This document shows, piece after piece, positions 1-6,137 of a stretch of 13,496 nt of DNA. The notes below the pieces were generated by a model that had not been told where the DNA came from, made no database searches, and was given only the letters and a program-made list of their open reading frames with translations. A program made the position numbers and the translations under genes. The first letter of the stretch is position 1. Every line of letters starts with the position of its first letter. Source of the DNA: Sulfurospirillum sp964441765 (GTDB taxonomy: Bacteria > Campylobacterota > Campylobacteria > Campylobacterales > Sulfurospirillaceae); contig CAYTVI010000055.1 of assembly GCA_964441765.1 (NCBI GenBank), forward strand, positions 1-13,496. Direction: 5' to 3'.

Positions 1-1006
1 CGACGAGTTTTGAGATAACACTGTTAAGACGGTTGAGCATAAAATCGGTGGTAATGAAACCATCAGGTAAGATAAAACGCTCAACAGAACTATGGCTGAT
101 ATCACGCTCATGCCATAATGCAACATTTTCCATCGCTGGCATTGCATAAGCTCTTATCATGCGGCAAAGTCCAGTAATGTTTTCACTCAAAACAGGGTTT
201 CGTTTATGAGGCATTGCCGAGCTTCCTTTTTGACCTTTTTCAAAAAACTCTTCACATTCATACACTTCAGTACGTTGATAATGACGAATGGCTACAGCAA
301 TTTTTTCACAACTTGATGCTAAAAGTGCAAGGGCATTCATGAGCGCCGCGTAACGGTCTCGTTGGATGATTTGATTTGAAACGGGTGCTGGTTTTAATCC
401 TAAATCTTCACACACCAATTCTTCAAGTTCAATAGGTGAGTGAGCCATATTTCCCATTGCTCCACTGATTTGTCCAACGGAAATGACGTCCATCACATTT
501 TCAAGGTTGATAAGACTACGTTTAATCTCTTCGTACCAAATAGCAAGAACCAAACCAAAGGTAATAGGCTCACCGTGAATTCCATGGCTTCGTCCAACCA
601 TCAAAGTCATTTTGTGTTCTTGTGCTCTCATTTTGAGTGATTCCATCAAGATTTTGACATCTTCAATAATTACTGACAAAGAATCACGCATTTGAAGCGC
701 AACGGCTGTGTCAATACAATCAGAACTCGTCATGCCATAGTGTACCCATCTACTCTCTTCGCCTAAACTGTCTGCCACGCTCGTTAAAAAAGCGATAACA
801 TCATGGCGTGTTACTTTTTCGATTTCATCAATGCGGTCAATATCAAATTTAGCATTTTTAACAATTTTCTCACAATCACTATCAGGGATGAGTCCAAGTT
901 TGTTCCATGCTTTTGCCGCAGCGATTTCTACTTTGAGCCAAGCATCGTATTTTGCTTTAATCGTCCAATGTTGCTTCATCTCTTCTCTGGCGTAGCGCTC
1001 TACCAT
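1..1006 (-). CDS. purB: Adenylosuccinate lyase PurB, C-terminus cut by window edge
   Basis: Cytosolic lyase of purine synthesis. It releases fumarate from SAICAR and from adenylosuccinate, the latter being the last step to AMP. The minus strand reads open from ATG at 1006 to the left edge, giving 335 residues of an expected 440 or so; about 100 C-terminal residues lie outside. The N-terminus (MVERYAREEM) matches the Campylobacter PurB type. The fumarate-lyase signature GSSAMPHKRNP, SHGIHGEP and the TSSDCIDTA segment are all present, so the catalytic centre is intact as far as seen. An in-frame ATG lies three codons upstream at 1015. I prefer 1006 because AAGG at 1016-1019 abuts the upstream ATG but sits 9 nt from 1006, and because of the family N-terminus. 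It is transcribed divergently from the rluA-type gene. Confidence 0.96.
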   Translation of the reverse strand, partial: MVERYAREEMKQHWTIKAKYDAWLKVEIAAAKAWNKLGLIPDSDCEKIVKNAKFDIDRIDEIEKVTRHDVIAFLTSVADSLGEESRWVHYGMTSSDCIDTAVALQMRDSLSVIIEDVKILMESLKMRAQEHKMTLMVGRSHGIHGEPITFGLVLAIWYEEIKRSLINLENVMDVISVGQISGAMGNMAHSPIELEELVCEDLGLKPAPVSNQIIQRDRYAALMNALALLASSCEKIAVAIRHYQRTEVYECEEFFEKGQKGSSAMPHKRNPVLSENITGLCRMIRAYAMPAMENVALWHERDISHSSVERFILPDGFITTDFMLNRLNSVISKLV

Positions 1007-1015
1007 CTTTTTCAT

Positions 1016-1127
1016 CCTTGTCTGTTTTGTGATTTTTTTGTGATAAAATACGACGTATCTATCCAATAAATAGGTGTTTTTATAAAGATAAGATTTTAAC
1101 AAAACAGGACTAAAAAAGGGTTGAAGT
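1016..1127. promoter_or_regulatory. Divergent intergenic region with candidate promoter for the rluA-type gene
   Basis: This 112-bp A+T-rich spacer separates divergent purB and the pseudouridine synthase gene. On the plus strand TAAAAT at 1044-1049, preceded by a run of T and TGTGA, resembles the extended -10 box of Campylobacterota sigma-70 promoters. A second, weaker TATAAA lies at 1081-1086. On the minus strand TATTTT (complement of 1045-1050) is a weak candidate for purB. No -35 element is clear. Which hexamer is used is a guess; that promoters for both genes lie here follows from the layout. Confidence 0.35.
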
Positions 1128-2036
1128 TTGGCGTATACATTGAAAAAATTCATACTTGAAAAACCAACACCAGCATTTCGATTTTTAATGGATACCTTTG
1201 GTGTCAGTATGGGTGAAGCACAAAAAATAATTGACAGAAGACGTCTTTTTGTTGAAGAAGAACAGTTATTGAAAAAATCTGCATTGATTTTTGGCAATAT
1301 TGGTGTTGTTGTTTTTGAAGGGGATTCAAGAGGGTTAAAACCTGTTTTTGAAACGGAAGATTTTGCTGTCTTTGAAAAACCAAGTGGTGTGATGATACAT
1401 CCTCGAAAACGAAGTGATGGATATACCCTCAATGATGAAATTAAATCATTGTATGGAAAAGATGCCAATGCTGCGCATCGCATTGATAAAAGTACCAGTG
1501 GACTTGTATTGGTTGGAAAACATAAGCAAGCCGAAATTGAACTCAAATATATTTTTGCAAGTAGGCAGGTTCAAAAAAGTTATTTGGCATTGGCTCACGG
1601 TAAAGTAGAAGATACGATATTAATAGACGAAAAACTTAAACGGGATGTTGAGACGAGTCAAATTCGTCTTAAAGTGCATGTGGATAAGAGAGGAAAAGCC
1701 TCACAGACTAAAATTACTCCCCTGCACTATTTTATTGATAAACATGCTACGCTTGTTGAAGCGATTCCGTACACGGGAAGACAACATCAAATTAGAGCAC
1801 ATTTGTTCCACGTGAAACATCATATTGTTGGTGACCCTATCTATGGTATTAGCGAAGAAGATGCTGAACGTTTTTTAGATGGGACGATGAGTCTCGATGA
1901 ACAATTGGAAATTACCCAAAGTTCAAGATTACTTTTACATGCGCAAAGTTTAGCATTTGAGTATAAAGGAGTGTCGTATAATATAGAATCCACGTTTGAT
2001 GCAAAAACAGAATTTTACAAACTCATGAAAGGGTAG
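1128..2036 (+). CDS. RluA-family RNA pseudouridine synthase with S4-like domain
   Basis: This enzyme isomerises specific uridines in RNA (probably 23S rRNA) to pseudouridine. Residues about 10-65 form an S4-like RNA-binding region and residues about 70-290 the catalytic domain. The RluA-family motif HRIDKSTSG has the catalytic aspartate at D120. The motif PYTGRQHQIRAHL near residue 220 and the GDPIYG segment after it are also typical. Length (302 aa) fits RluA/RluC/RluD proteins. The start is TTG at 1128, supported by AAAAAAGGG at 1112-1120 with 7 nt spacing and no better ATG near. The stop is 2 nt before the next gene, so the two are probably co-transcribed. The exact target uridine cannot be read from sequence, so I give no symbol. 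Confidence 0.93.
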   Translation: MAYTLKKFILEKPTPAFRFLMDTFGVSMGEAQKIIDRRRLFVEEEQLLKKSALIFGNIGVVVFEGDSRGLKPVFETEDFAVFEKPSGVMIHPRKRSDGYTLNDEIKSLYGKDANAAHRIDKSTSGLVLVGKHKQAEIELKYIFASRQVQKSYLALAHGKVEDTILIDEKLKRDVETSQIRLKVHVDKRGKASQTKITPLHYFIDKHATLVEAIPYTGRQHQIRAHLFHVKHHIVGDPIYGISEEDAERFLDGTMSLDEQLEITQSSRLLLHAQSLAFEYKGVSYNIESTFDAKTEFYKLMKG

Positions 2037-2038
2037 AG

Positions 2039-2653
2039 ATGAATACAGTCATGGTAGATAATCAAAATGTCGTTCCCAATAAAGTAGTCTGTGTCGGGCG
2101 TAATTATGTGGAGCATATTAAAGAGCTTCATAATGAAGTTCCGACATCAATGGTCGTTTTTATGAAACCAAATTCCACGGTGAGTCACAAGCTTATAACA
2201 GGCAAACAAACACCGCTTCATTATGAAGGAGAAATCTGCTTTTTAATCAAACAAGGAAAAATCAGTGCCGTTGGTTTTGGACTCGATTTAACTCACCGTG
2301 AACTTCAAAGTGAGCTAAAGGCAAAAGGCTTGCCATGGGAGCGTGCAAAAGCTTTTAATGGTGCGGCTGTTATGAGTTCGTTTGTAAGTATTGAAGCTAG
2401 CGATATTGATAAACTCTCATTGCAGTTATGGATTAATGGTGTGTTAGTTCAAGAAGGGGGCGTTGAGCTGATGATATACAAGCCATTCGACATTATTGAA
2501 GAGATAAACTCTTTTTCAACACTTATGGATAATGATATCGTGATGAGTGGTACGCCTAAAGGTGTGGGGAGTTATATCAAAGGTGATATCTTTGTAGGTA
2601 AGATATTTATCGATAAAAAAGAAGTTCTTTCTCAAGAGTGGATAGCACAATAA
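2039..2653 (+). CDS. Fumarylacetoacetate hydrolase (FAH) family protein, FAHD1/YcgM-like
   Basis: A small single-domain member (204 aa) of the FAH family, cytosolic metal-dependent enzymes that cleave or decarboxylate short dicarbonyl acids. Related proteins act as acylpyruvate hydrolase or oxaloacetate decarboxylase. The hallmark stretch CVGRNYVEHIKEL lies at residues 18-30. The HYEGE segment gives likely metal ligands E63 and E65, and GLDLTHRELQ gives the third, D83. KGLPWERAKAFNGAA (96-110) and the GTPKGVG turn (171-177) complete the family pattern. AAAGGG at 2028-2033, overlapping the end of the upstream gene, is its Shine-Dalgarno sequence with 5 nt to ATG 2039. Pairing with a pseudouridine synthase gives no pathway clue. 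Family is certain; substrate is unknown. Confidence 0.9.
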   Translation: MNTVMVDNQNVVPNKVVCVGRNYVEHIKELHNEVPTSMVVFMKPNSTVSHKLITGKQTPLHYEGEICFLIKQGKISAVGFGLDLTHRELQSELKAKGLPWERAKAFNGAAVMSSFVSIEASDIDKLSLQLWINGVLVQEGGVELMIYKPFDIIEEINSFSTLMDNDIVMSGTPKGVGSYIKGDIFVGKIFIDKKEVLSQEWIAQ

Positions 2654-2658
2654 ATCTA

Positions 2659-2697
2659 AAAGAGCTTTACATGTAAAGCTCTTTATTTCTCTTTTTT
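2659..2697 (+). terminator. Perfect 26-bp palindromic terminator, probably bidirectional
   Basis: Positions 2659-2684 are an exact palindrome (13-bp arms, no mismatch). The centre is TTTACATGTAAA and the outer arms are AAAGAGC / GCTCTTT. On the plus strand it is followed by a T-rich run to 2697, giving a Rho-independent terminator 5 nt after the FAH-family stop codon. On the minus strand the downstream side is TTTTAGATTTATT, a weaker U-tract, so it may also end the hisF-rlmN transcript arriving from the right. With no real loop, the RNA hairpin must open a few central pairs. The stop codon of the small minus-strand ORF overlaps its right end. Confidence 0.85.
2666..2677. repeat. Iterated TTTACATGTA motif (first of seven copies)
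   Basis: The 10-mer TTTACATGTA, with palindromic core TACATGTA, occurs here in both orientations as TTTACATGTAAA. Further copies are at 3872-3881 (-), 3995-4004 (-), 4864-4873 (-), 8507-8516 (+), 10436-10445 (+) and 13158-13167 (+). A rough base-composition estimate predicts well under one copy in 13.5 kb. The six coding copies all run in the sense direction of their gene and all read TTA-CAT-GTA, Leu-His-Val. What the motif does is not known to me; see the findings. Confidence 0.7.
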
Positions 2698-2781
2698 AAA
2701 AAGGACACTGATAAGTCCGCCCACTCCTACAATGACTACAATAATTAAAAATCCTAATTGAAATAAATCAAGCATGGTCAT
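2683..2781 (-). CDS. Small 32-residue single-span membrane protein overlapping rlmN
   Basis: The ORF starts at ATG 2781, inside the last codons of rlmN (14-nt overlap, different frame), and ends with TAA at 2685-2683. The protein begins MTMLDLFQLGF and ends SVLFKKEK. Residues about 8-26 are an unbroken hydrophobic helix rich in Ile, Val and Gly, followed by a positively charged tail. That suggests an inner-membrane protein with a cytoplasmic C-terminus. The strongest evidence is AAGGAG at 2794-2789, exactly 7 nt before the ATG, one of the best Shine-Dalgarno sequences in the window, placed within rlmN codons. A second in-frame ATG at 2775 would have 13 nt spacing and is less likely. It would be translated from the hisF-rlmN transcript. 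I do not recognise the family; function is unknown. Confidence 0.65.
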   Translation of the reverse strand: MTMLDLFQLGFLIIVVIVGVGGLISVLFKKEK

Positions 2782-3844
2782 TATTTTGCTCCTTATCTTT
2801 TAGCTGACCGCATGCGGCACTGATATCTAAGCCTTTTGATTGGCGAATGGTACACAGTACACCATGATCGACTAAATATTGTTGAAAAGCCACCATATCT
2901 TTTTCTAAAGGTCGCCCAAATTCACTTCCAGGGTGCGGATTAAAGTAGATAAGGTTGACTTTTGCTTTTATGCCATGTAGAAGCTTCACTAGCTTCTTTG
3001 CACTCTTTTGGTCATCATTGACACCTTTCATCACTAAGTACTCAAACATGACGCGTTTACGTGCGTCTATGGGGAATGCCTTGACCGCATTGATGATAGA
3101 CTCAATATTATAGGCTTTGTTGATTGGCATAAGGGTTTGTCTTAGCTCGTCATCTACTGCATGTAAAGAGATAGCCAATAGCACACCCAAATCCATCTTA
3201 CCTAATTTTTCGATTTGAGAACTAAGTCCACTTGTTGAAATGGTTTGTCTACGAGGAGAGATAGAAAGCCCATCAATATCATTAAAAATACGGACCGCTT
3301 TGCTCACGTTAGTAAGATTATCTAATGGCTCACCCATACCCATATAAACGATGTTGACACGTCTATTTTCTGCGATAGCGTTATCTCGTTTGATCATCAA
3401 AACTTGGGATGTTATCTCTCCTGCCGTTAGGTTTCGTTTAAAACCACTTTTGCCTGTAAGACAAAAAGCACATCCTATTTTACATCCAACTTGAGAAGAG
3501 ATACAGATAGTAAAGCGTGTATGATGAACAAGGTTACCCTCTTCATCCGTTTGTTCTTGTTTCATAGGAAGTAAAACAGATTCAACAGTGTTGCCATCTT
3601 TTAGTGCAAAAAGGTATTTTTTACTTCCATCCTTACTCTCTTCAATTTTGACGATAGAGAGTGGATCCAGATAATAATTTTCTTCAAGTTGCGCTTTAAG
3701 CTCTTTAGGCAAGTTTTTCATTTCATCAAATGAGCTAACATACTTTTGGTATAACCACTGGTAAATTTGTTTTGCTCTAAAAGAGGGTTTGATAACTTCT
3801 GAGAGTTCTTCTTTGGATAAATCTAATATACTTTGTTTTTTCAT
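2768..3844 (-). CDS. rlmN: 23S rRNA (adenine-2503-C2)/tRNA (adenine-37-C2)-methyltransferase RlmN
   Basis: This radical-SAM enzyme methylates C2 of A2503 in 23S rRNA and, in other bacteria, A37 of some tRNAs, which supports ribosomal accuracy. The 358-aa protein carries CxxxCxxC as C121, C125 and C128 for the 4Fe-4S cluster. The two cysteines of the ping-pong methyl transfer are placed as expected: C114 (in ICISSQVGC) and C345 (in SAACGQL). YMGMGEPLDN is the SAM-contacting GEP motif. It lacks nothing expected of RlmN, and the second cysteine plus context argue against a Cfr-type resistance enzyme. GAGG at 3852-3849 overlaps the stop codon of the upstream gene and lies 4 nt from the ATG, so translation is probably coupled. 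The last codons also hold the ribosome binding site of a small ORF. Confidence 0.96.
   Translation of the reverse strand: MKKQSILDLSKEELSEVIKPSFRAKQIYQWLYQKYVSSFDEMKNLPKELKAQLEENYYLDPLSIVKIEESKDGSKKYLFALKDGNTVESVLLPMKQEQTDEEGNLVHHTRFTICISSQVGCKIGCAFCLTGKSGFKRNLTAGEITSQVLMIKRDNAIAENRRVNIVYMGMGEPLDNLTNVSKAVRIFNDIDGLSISPRRQTISTSGLSSQIEKLGKMDLGVLLAISLHAVDDELRQTLMPINKAYNIESIINAVKAFPIDARKRVMFEYLVMKGVNDDQKSAKKLVKLLHGIKAKVNLIYFNPHPGSEFGRPLEKDMVAFQQYLVDHGVLCTIRQSKGLDISAACGQLKDKEQNNDHA
2789..2794 (-). promoter_or_regulatory. Shine-Dalgarno sequence of the small membrane ORF, within rlmN
   Basis: The minus strand reads AAGGAG here, within the Lys-Glu codons near the RlmN C-terminus, 7 nt upstream of the ATG at 2781. 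It has no role for rlmN itself, so its position and quality argue that the downstream small ORF is really translated. Confidence 0.65.
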
Positions 3845-3850
3845 AATGCC

Positions 3851-4399
3851 TCAAATTTTCATATTTTTTTCTACATGTAAAATAATAAGTTCTTTTGCTT
3901 TTTGATGGTTTTGCATAAAATCGCGATGGGCATGTTTATTGCAATAATTCGTGATGACAAATAAACCAGAACAAGGAATATTAAATTTTTTTGCTACATG
4001 TAAAATAGAAAAAAATTCCATATTTTCAAGTTCGATGTTTTGTGATAACATTTTTTCGGCTAAAGAATCATCGATTGTAATGTAATTGCTCGAATTGACA
4101 ATAGGAGAAAGATTATTTGTTTCACGTGAAACATGTGGGGGGATGGTTTCGATATGGGATATTAACGGCGTGTAGCAAAGGTTATTCAAAAAGCCAAGCT
4201 CAATATTAGAAGCTTTATGGCTTTGCACGATATCGAAAATCTTATAGCGTCCATAACTCCCAGCTGTCCCAACAAAGAGTAAAAAAGTAGGTTTTTCTTC
4301 GAGTATGAGTTGTGTAAGATTGGTAGCACTTTCGATAAGCCCTACCCCAATAGGTTTTGCAAAATCAAAGGTTTCATTTCGTCCTGCGCATAGAATCAT
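3851..4399 (-). CDS. Short nucleoside phosphorylase-like protein (PNP/MTAN superfamily)
   Basis: Probably a purine-nucleoside-cleaving enzyme of the PNP/UDP (NP-1) superfamily. LFVGTAGSYG (41-50) matches the phosphate- or ribose-binding glycine loop. ELENMEFFSILHVAKKFNIP matches the ribose-binding segment, with E125 and E128 in the position of the M-E pair in MTA/SAH nucleosidases. GLFVITNYCN (145-154) resembles the base-binding ITN of trimeric purine nucleoside phosphorylases, where MTAN has a catalytic Asp. At 182 aa it is shorter than the usual 230-280 aa; the N-terminal strand and part of the middle are reduced. The start ATG overlaps the hisF stop by 4 nt (ATGA). It ends 6 nt before rlmN. 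Guanosine/inosine phosphorolysis is plausible but unproven, and a non-catalytic relative is possible. Confidence 0.7.
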   Translation of the reverse strand: MILCAGRNETFDFAKPIGVGLIESATNLTQLILEEKPTFLLFVGTAGSYGRYKIFDIVQSHKASNIELGFLNNLCYTPLISHIETIPPHVSRETNNLSPIVNSSNYITIDDSLAEKMLSQNIELENMEFFSILHVAKKFNIPCSGLFVITNYCNKHAHRDFMQNHQKAKELIILHVEKNMKI

Positions 4400-5154
4400 A
4401 ATCGTACTGCAATTCCCTCATGTTTGAGGTAGCGTTTTAAGTCCATAATATCAATTTCTTTGAAGTGAAAGATAGAAGCAGCCAGAGCCGCATCGGCACC
4501 ATTTAAAAAAGCATCTTTAATGTGTTCCATGCTTCCAGCACCTCCACTTGCGATTACTGGAATATCAAGCATCGCACTCATTTGTGACGTGAGTGGAATG
4601 TCATAGCCATTTTTTGCACCATCGCAATCCATAGAAGTTAAGAGTATCTCACCCGCACCGCGCTCGGCTACCTCTTTAGCCCAAGCAAGAGCATCAATAC
4701 CAGTATCAATTCTGCCACCATTGATAAAAACATTCCAAGAATTACCTGTACGCTTAGCATCAATAGCTACAACAATACACTGCGATCCAAAACGTTTAGC
4801 AGATTCATTAATAAAATTAGGATTTGCAATGGCTGGGGAATTAATACTGACTTTATCGCATCCTACATGTAAAAGTCTATAAATATCATCCAGTGTTCGA
4901 ATACCCCCACCGACAGTTAAAGGTATAAAAACTTCACGTGCAACTTTTTCAACAATATCAACAATCGTACCTCGACCTTCATGACTGGCTGTAATATCTA
5001 AAAAAGTAAGCTCATCAGCACCCTCTTCGTTATAACGTTTGGCTATTTCGACAGGATCGCCTGCATCTTTGAGTCCAACAAAATTAACACCCTTAACAAC
5101 ACGTCCATTCTTAACATCCAAACAAGGGATAATACGCTTAGCAAAATGCTCCAT
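4396..5154 (-). CDS. hisF: Imidazole glycerol phosphate synthase subunit HisF
   Basis: HisF is the cyclase subunit of the histidine pathway. With ammonia from its partner glutaminase HisH it converts PRFAR to imidazole glycerol phosphate and AICAR, the latter feeding back into purine synthesis. The 252-aa (beta/alpha)8 barrel begins with RIIPCLDVKNGRVVKG. The two catalytic aspartates are D13 and D132 (in VVAIDAKR). The phosphate-binding segments VGGGIRT (81-87) and IASGGAG are present. Length is typical. hisH is not in the window. The gene heads a minus-strand operon with the nucleoside-phosphorylase-like gene, rlmN and the small ORF. A promoter lies about 35 nt upstream, with a modest AGAGAA ribosome binding site before ATG 5154. 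Confidence 0.97.
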   Translation of the reverse strand: MEHFAKRIIPCLDVKNGRVVKGVNFVGLKDAGDPVEIAKRYNEEGADELTFLDITASHEGRGTIVDIVEKVAREVFIPLTVGGGIRTLDDIYRLLHVGCDKVSINSPAIANPNFINESAKRFGSQCIVVAIDAKRTGNSWNVFINGGRIDTGIDALAWAKEVAERGAGEILLTSMDCDGAKNGYDIPLTSQMSAMLDIPVIASGGAGSMEHIKDAFLNGADAALAASIFHFKEIDIMDLKRYLKHEGIAVRL

Positions 5155-5187
5155 TAAGTTCTCTTTTTTAGATAAATATTGAGCTAG

Positions 5188-5199
5188 ATAATAGCAAAA
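5188..5199 (-). promoter_or_regulatory. Extended -10 promoter for the hisF operon
   Basis: Read on the minus strand, TTTTGC (5199-5194) is followed directly by TATTAT (5193-5188), with a T-rich tract just upstream (about 5200-5213). This is the Campylobacterota sigma-70 pattern, which dispenses with a -35 box. It sits about 34 nt before the hisF start and faces left. The match to the consensus is seen directly; activity is inferred. Confidence 0.65.
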
Positions 5200-5250
5200 T
5201 AATTAAAAAAAACTTCTGAAAGATGGAACATAACTCTTCTATAAGTAAAC

Positions 5251-5262
5251 TTTGGCTATAAT
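5251..5262 (+). promoter_or_regulatory. Extended -10 promoter for the ksgA-rnj operon
   Basis: TTTGGC followed by a perfect TATAAT at 5257-5262 gives a strong extended -10 element about 30 nt before the ksgA start. The transcript would begin near 5269, leaving a leader of about 20 nt. It is the only convincing promoter I find for the seven plus-strand genes that follow. Confidence 0.75.
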
Positions 5263-5291
5263 CGGACAAATTTTAAAAAATAGAGTGCAAA

Positions 5292-6137
5292 TTGGTAGTA
5301 GCAAAAAAGAAATTTGGCCAAAATTTTTTAAAAGATGGTAATGTCTTAACAAAAATCATCCAAGCGATGCCCCAAAATGAGCGTAAACTCGTTGAAATAG
5401 GGCCTGGCTTAGGTGATTTGACGCAAGAACTACTCAGGGTTAAACCTGTAGTAGCCTATGAGGTCGATGAAGACTTGTGCGTTTATTTGAGAAAGAAATT
5501 CTCAAAAGAGATAGACGAAGGCAAACTGACATTGGTTCATACCGATGTTTTAGAGGTGTTTACTAAAGGCTCACTGTTAAGTGAACCCTATGATTTGGTA
5601 GCTAATTTGCCTTATTACATTGCAACAACCATTATTTTGGAAGCTTTGGATGATCCCTATTGTCATACAATAGAAGTTATGATTCAAAAAGAAGTTGCCG
5701 AAAAATTTGCGGCAGTTCCAAAAACTAAAGAATTTACTTCTTTAGCTATATTGGCACAAAGTATTGGTGTTGCTCAGATACTCTTTGATGTAGGACCAGA
5801 ATGTTTTGATCCTCAGCCAAAAGTAGTGTCGTCTATTCTCAAAATTGACAAACAAAAGATGTTTGTTAAAGGCTCAATGGAAGGGCTATTTGAAAATAAA
5901 GAACAATTGTATGCATTTAAAAAATATTTGCGTAGTTCTTTTCAAAACCCTCGTAAAACTTGGTTGAAAAATATTACTTCCGAGTTTGACAAAGAAACTG
6001 TATGTGGTATCATGCATGCTCTTGAGCTTCCCATAACGATTCGTCCTCATGAACTTAGCGTCTTGTCTCATCATCTACTATTTAAAACACTAAGGTCGAA
6101 TGATGCAAGAAAATACGATACAAGAAACGAGTTCTAA
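5292..6137 (+). CDS. ksgA: 16S rRNA adenine dimethyltransferase KsgA (RsmA)
   Basis: This SAM-dependent enzyme dimethylates the two adjacent adenines of the 16S rRNA 3'-terminal hairpin (A1518/A1519 in E. coli), a late checkpoint in 30S maturation; its loss gives kasugamycin resistance. The sequence shows the KKKFGQNFL opening, SAM motif I EIGPGLGDLT (35-44), and catalytic motif IV NLPYY (105-109). IRPHELS lies in the C-terminal helical domain. Its 281 aa fit the family. The start is TTG at 5292: the family N-terminus begins here and no ATG precedes KKKFGQNF. The ribosome binding site is weak (AGAG at 5282-5285). The last 35-38 nt overlap the start of rnj in another frame. Confidence 0.96.
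   Translation: MVVAKKKFGQNFLKDGNVLTKIIQAMPQNERKLVEIGPGLGDLTQELLRVKPVVAYEVDEDLCVYLRKKFSKEIDEGKLTLVHTDVLEVFTKGSLLSEPYDLVANLPYYIATTIILEALDDPYCHTIEVMIQKEVAEKFAAVPKTKEFTSLAILAQSIGVAQILFDVGPECFDPQPKVVSSILKIDKQKMFVKGSMEGLFENKEQLYAFKKYLRSSFQNPRKTWLKNITSEFDKETVCGIMHALELPITIRPHELSVLSHHLLFKTLRSNDARKYDTRNEF

Noticed and set aside
440..1069. Plus-strand open frames of 66 and 88 codons
   Set aside because: The first lies wholly opposite purB and the second almost wholly opposite it, running only into its upstream spacer. They have no good ribosome binding site and Cys/Phe/His-rich compositions typical of antisense frames.
2768..3844. Possibility that the radical-SAM enzyme is a Cfr resistance methyltransferase
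   Set aside because: Housekeeping context, ordinary composition and typical RlmN motifs (GKSGFKRNL, SAACGQL) favour RlmN.
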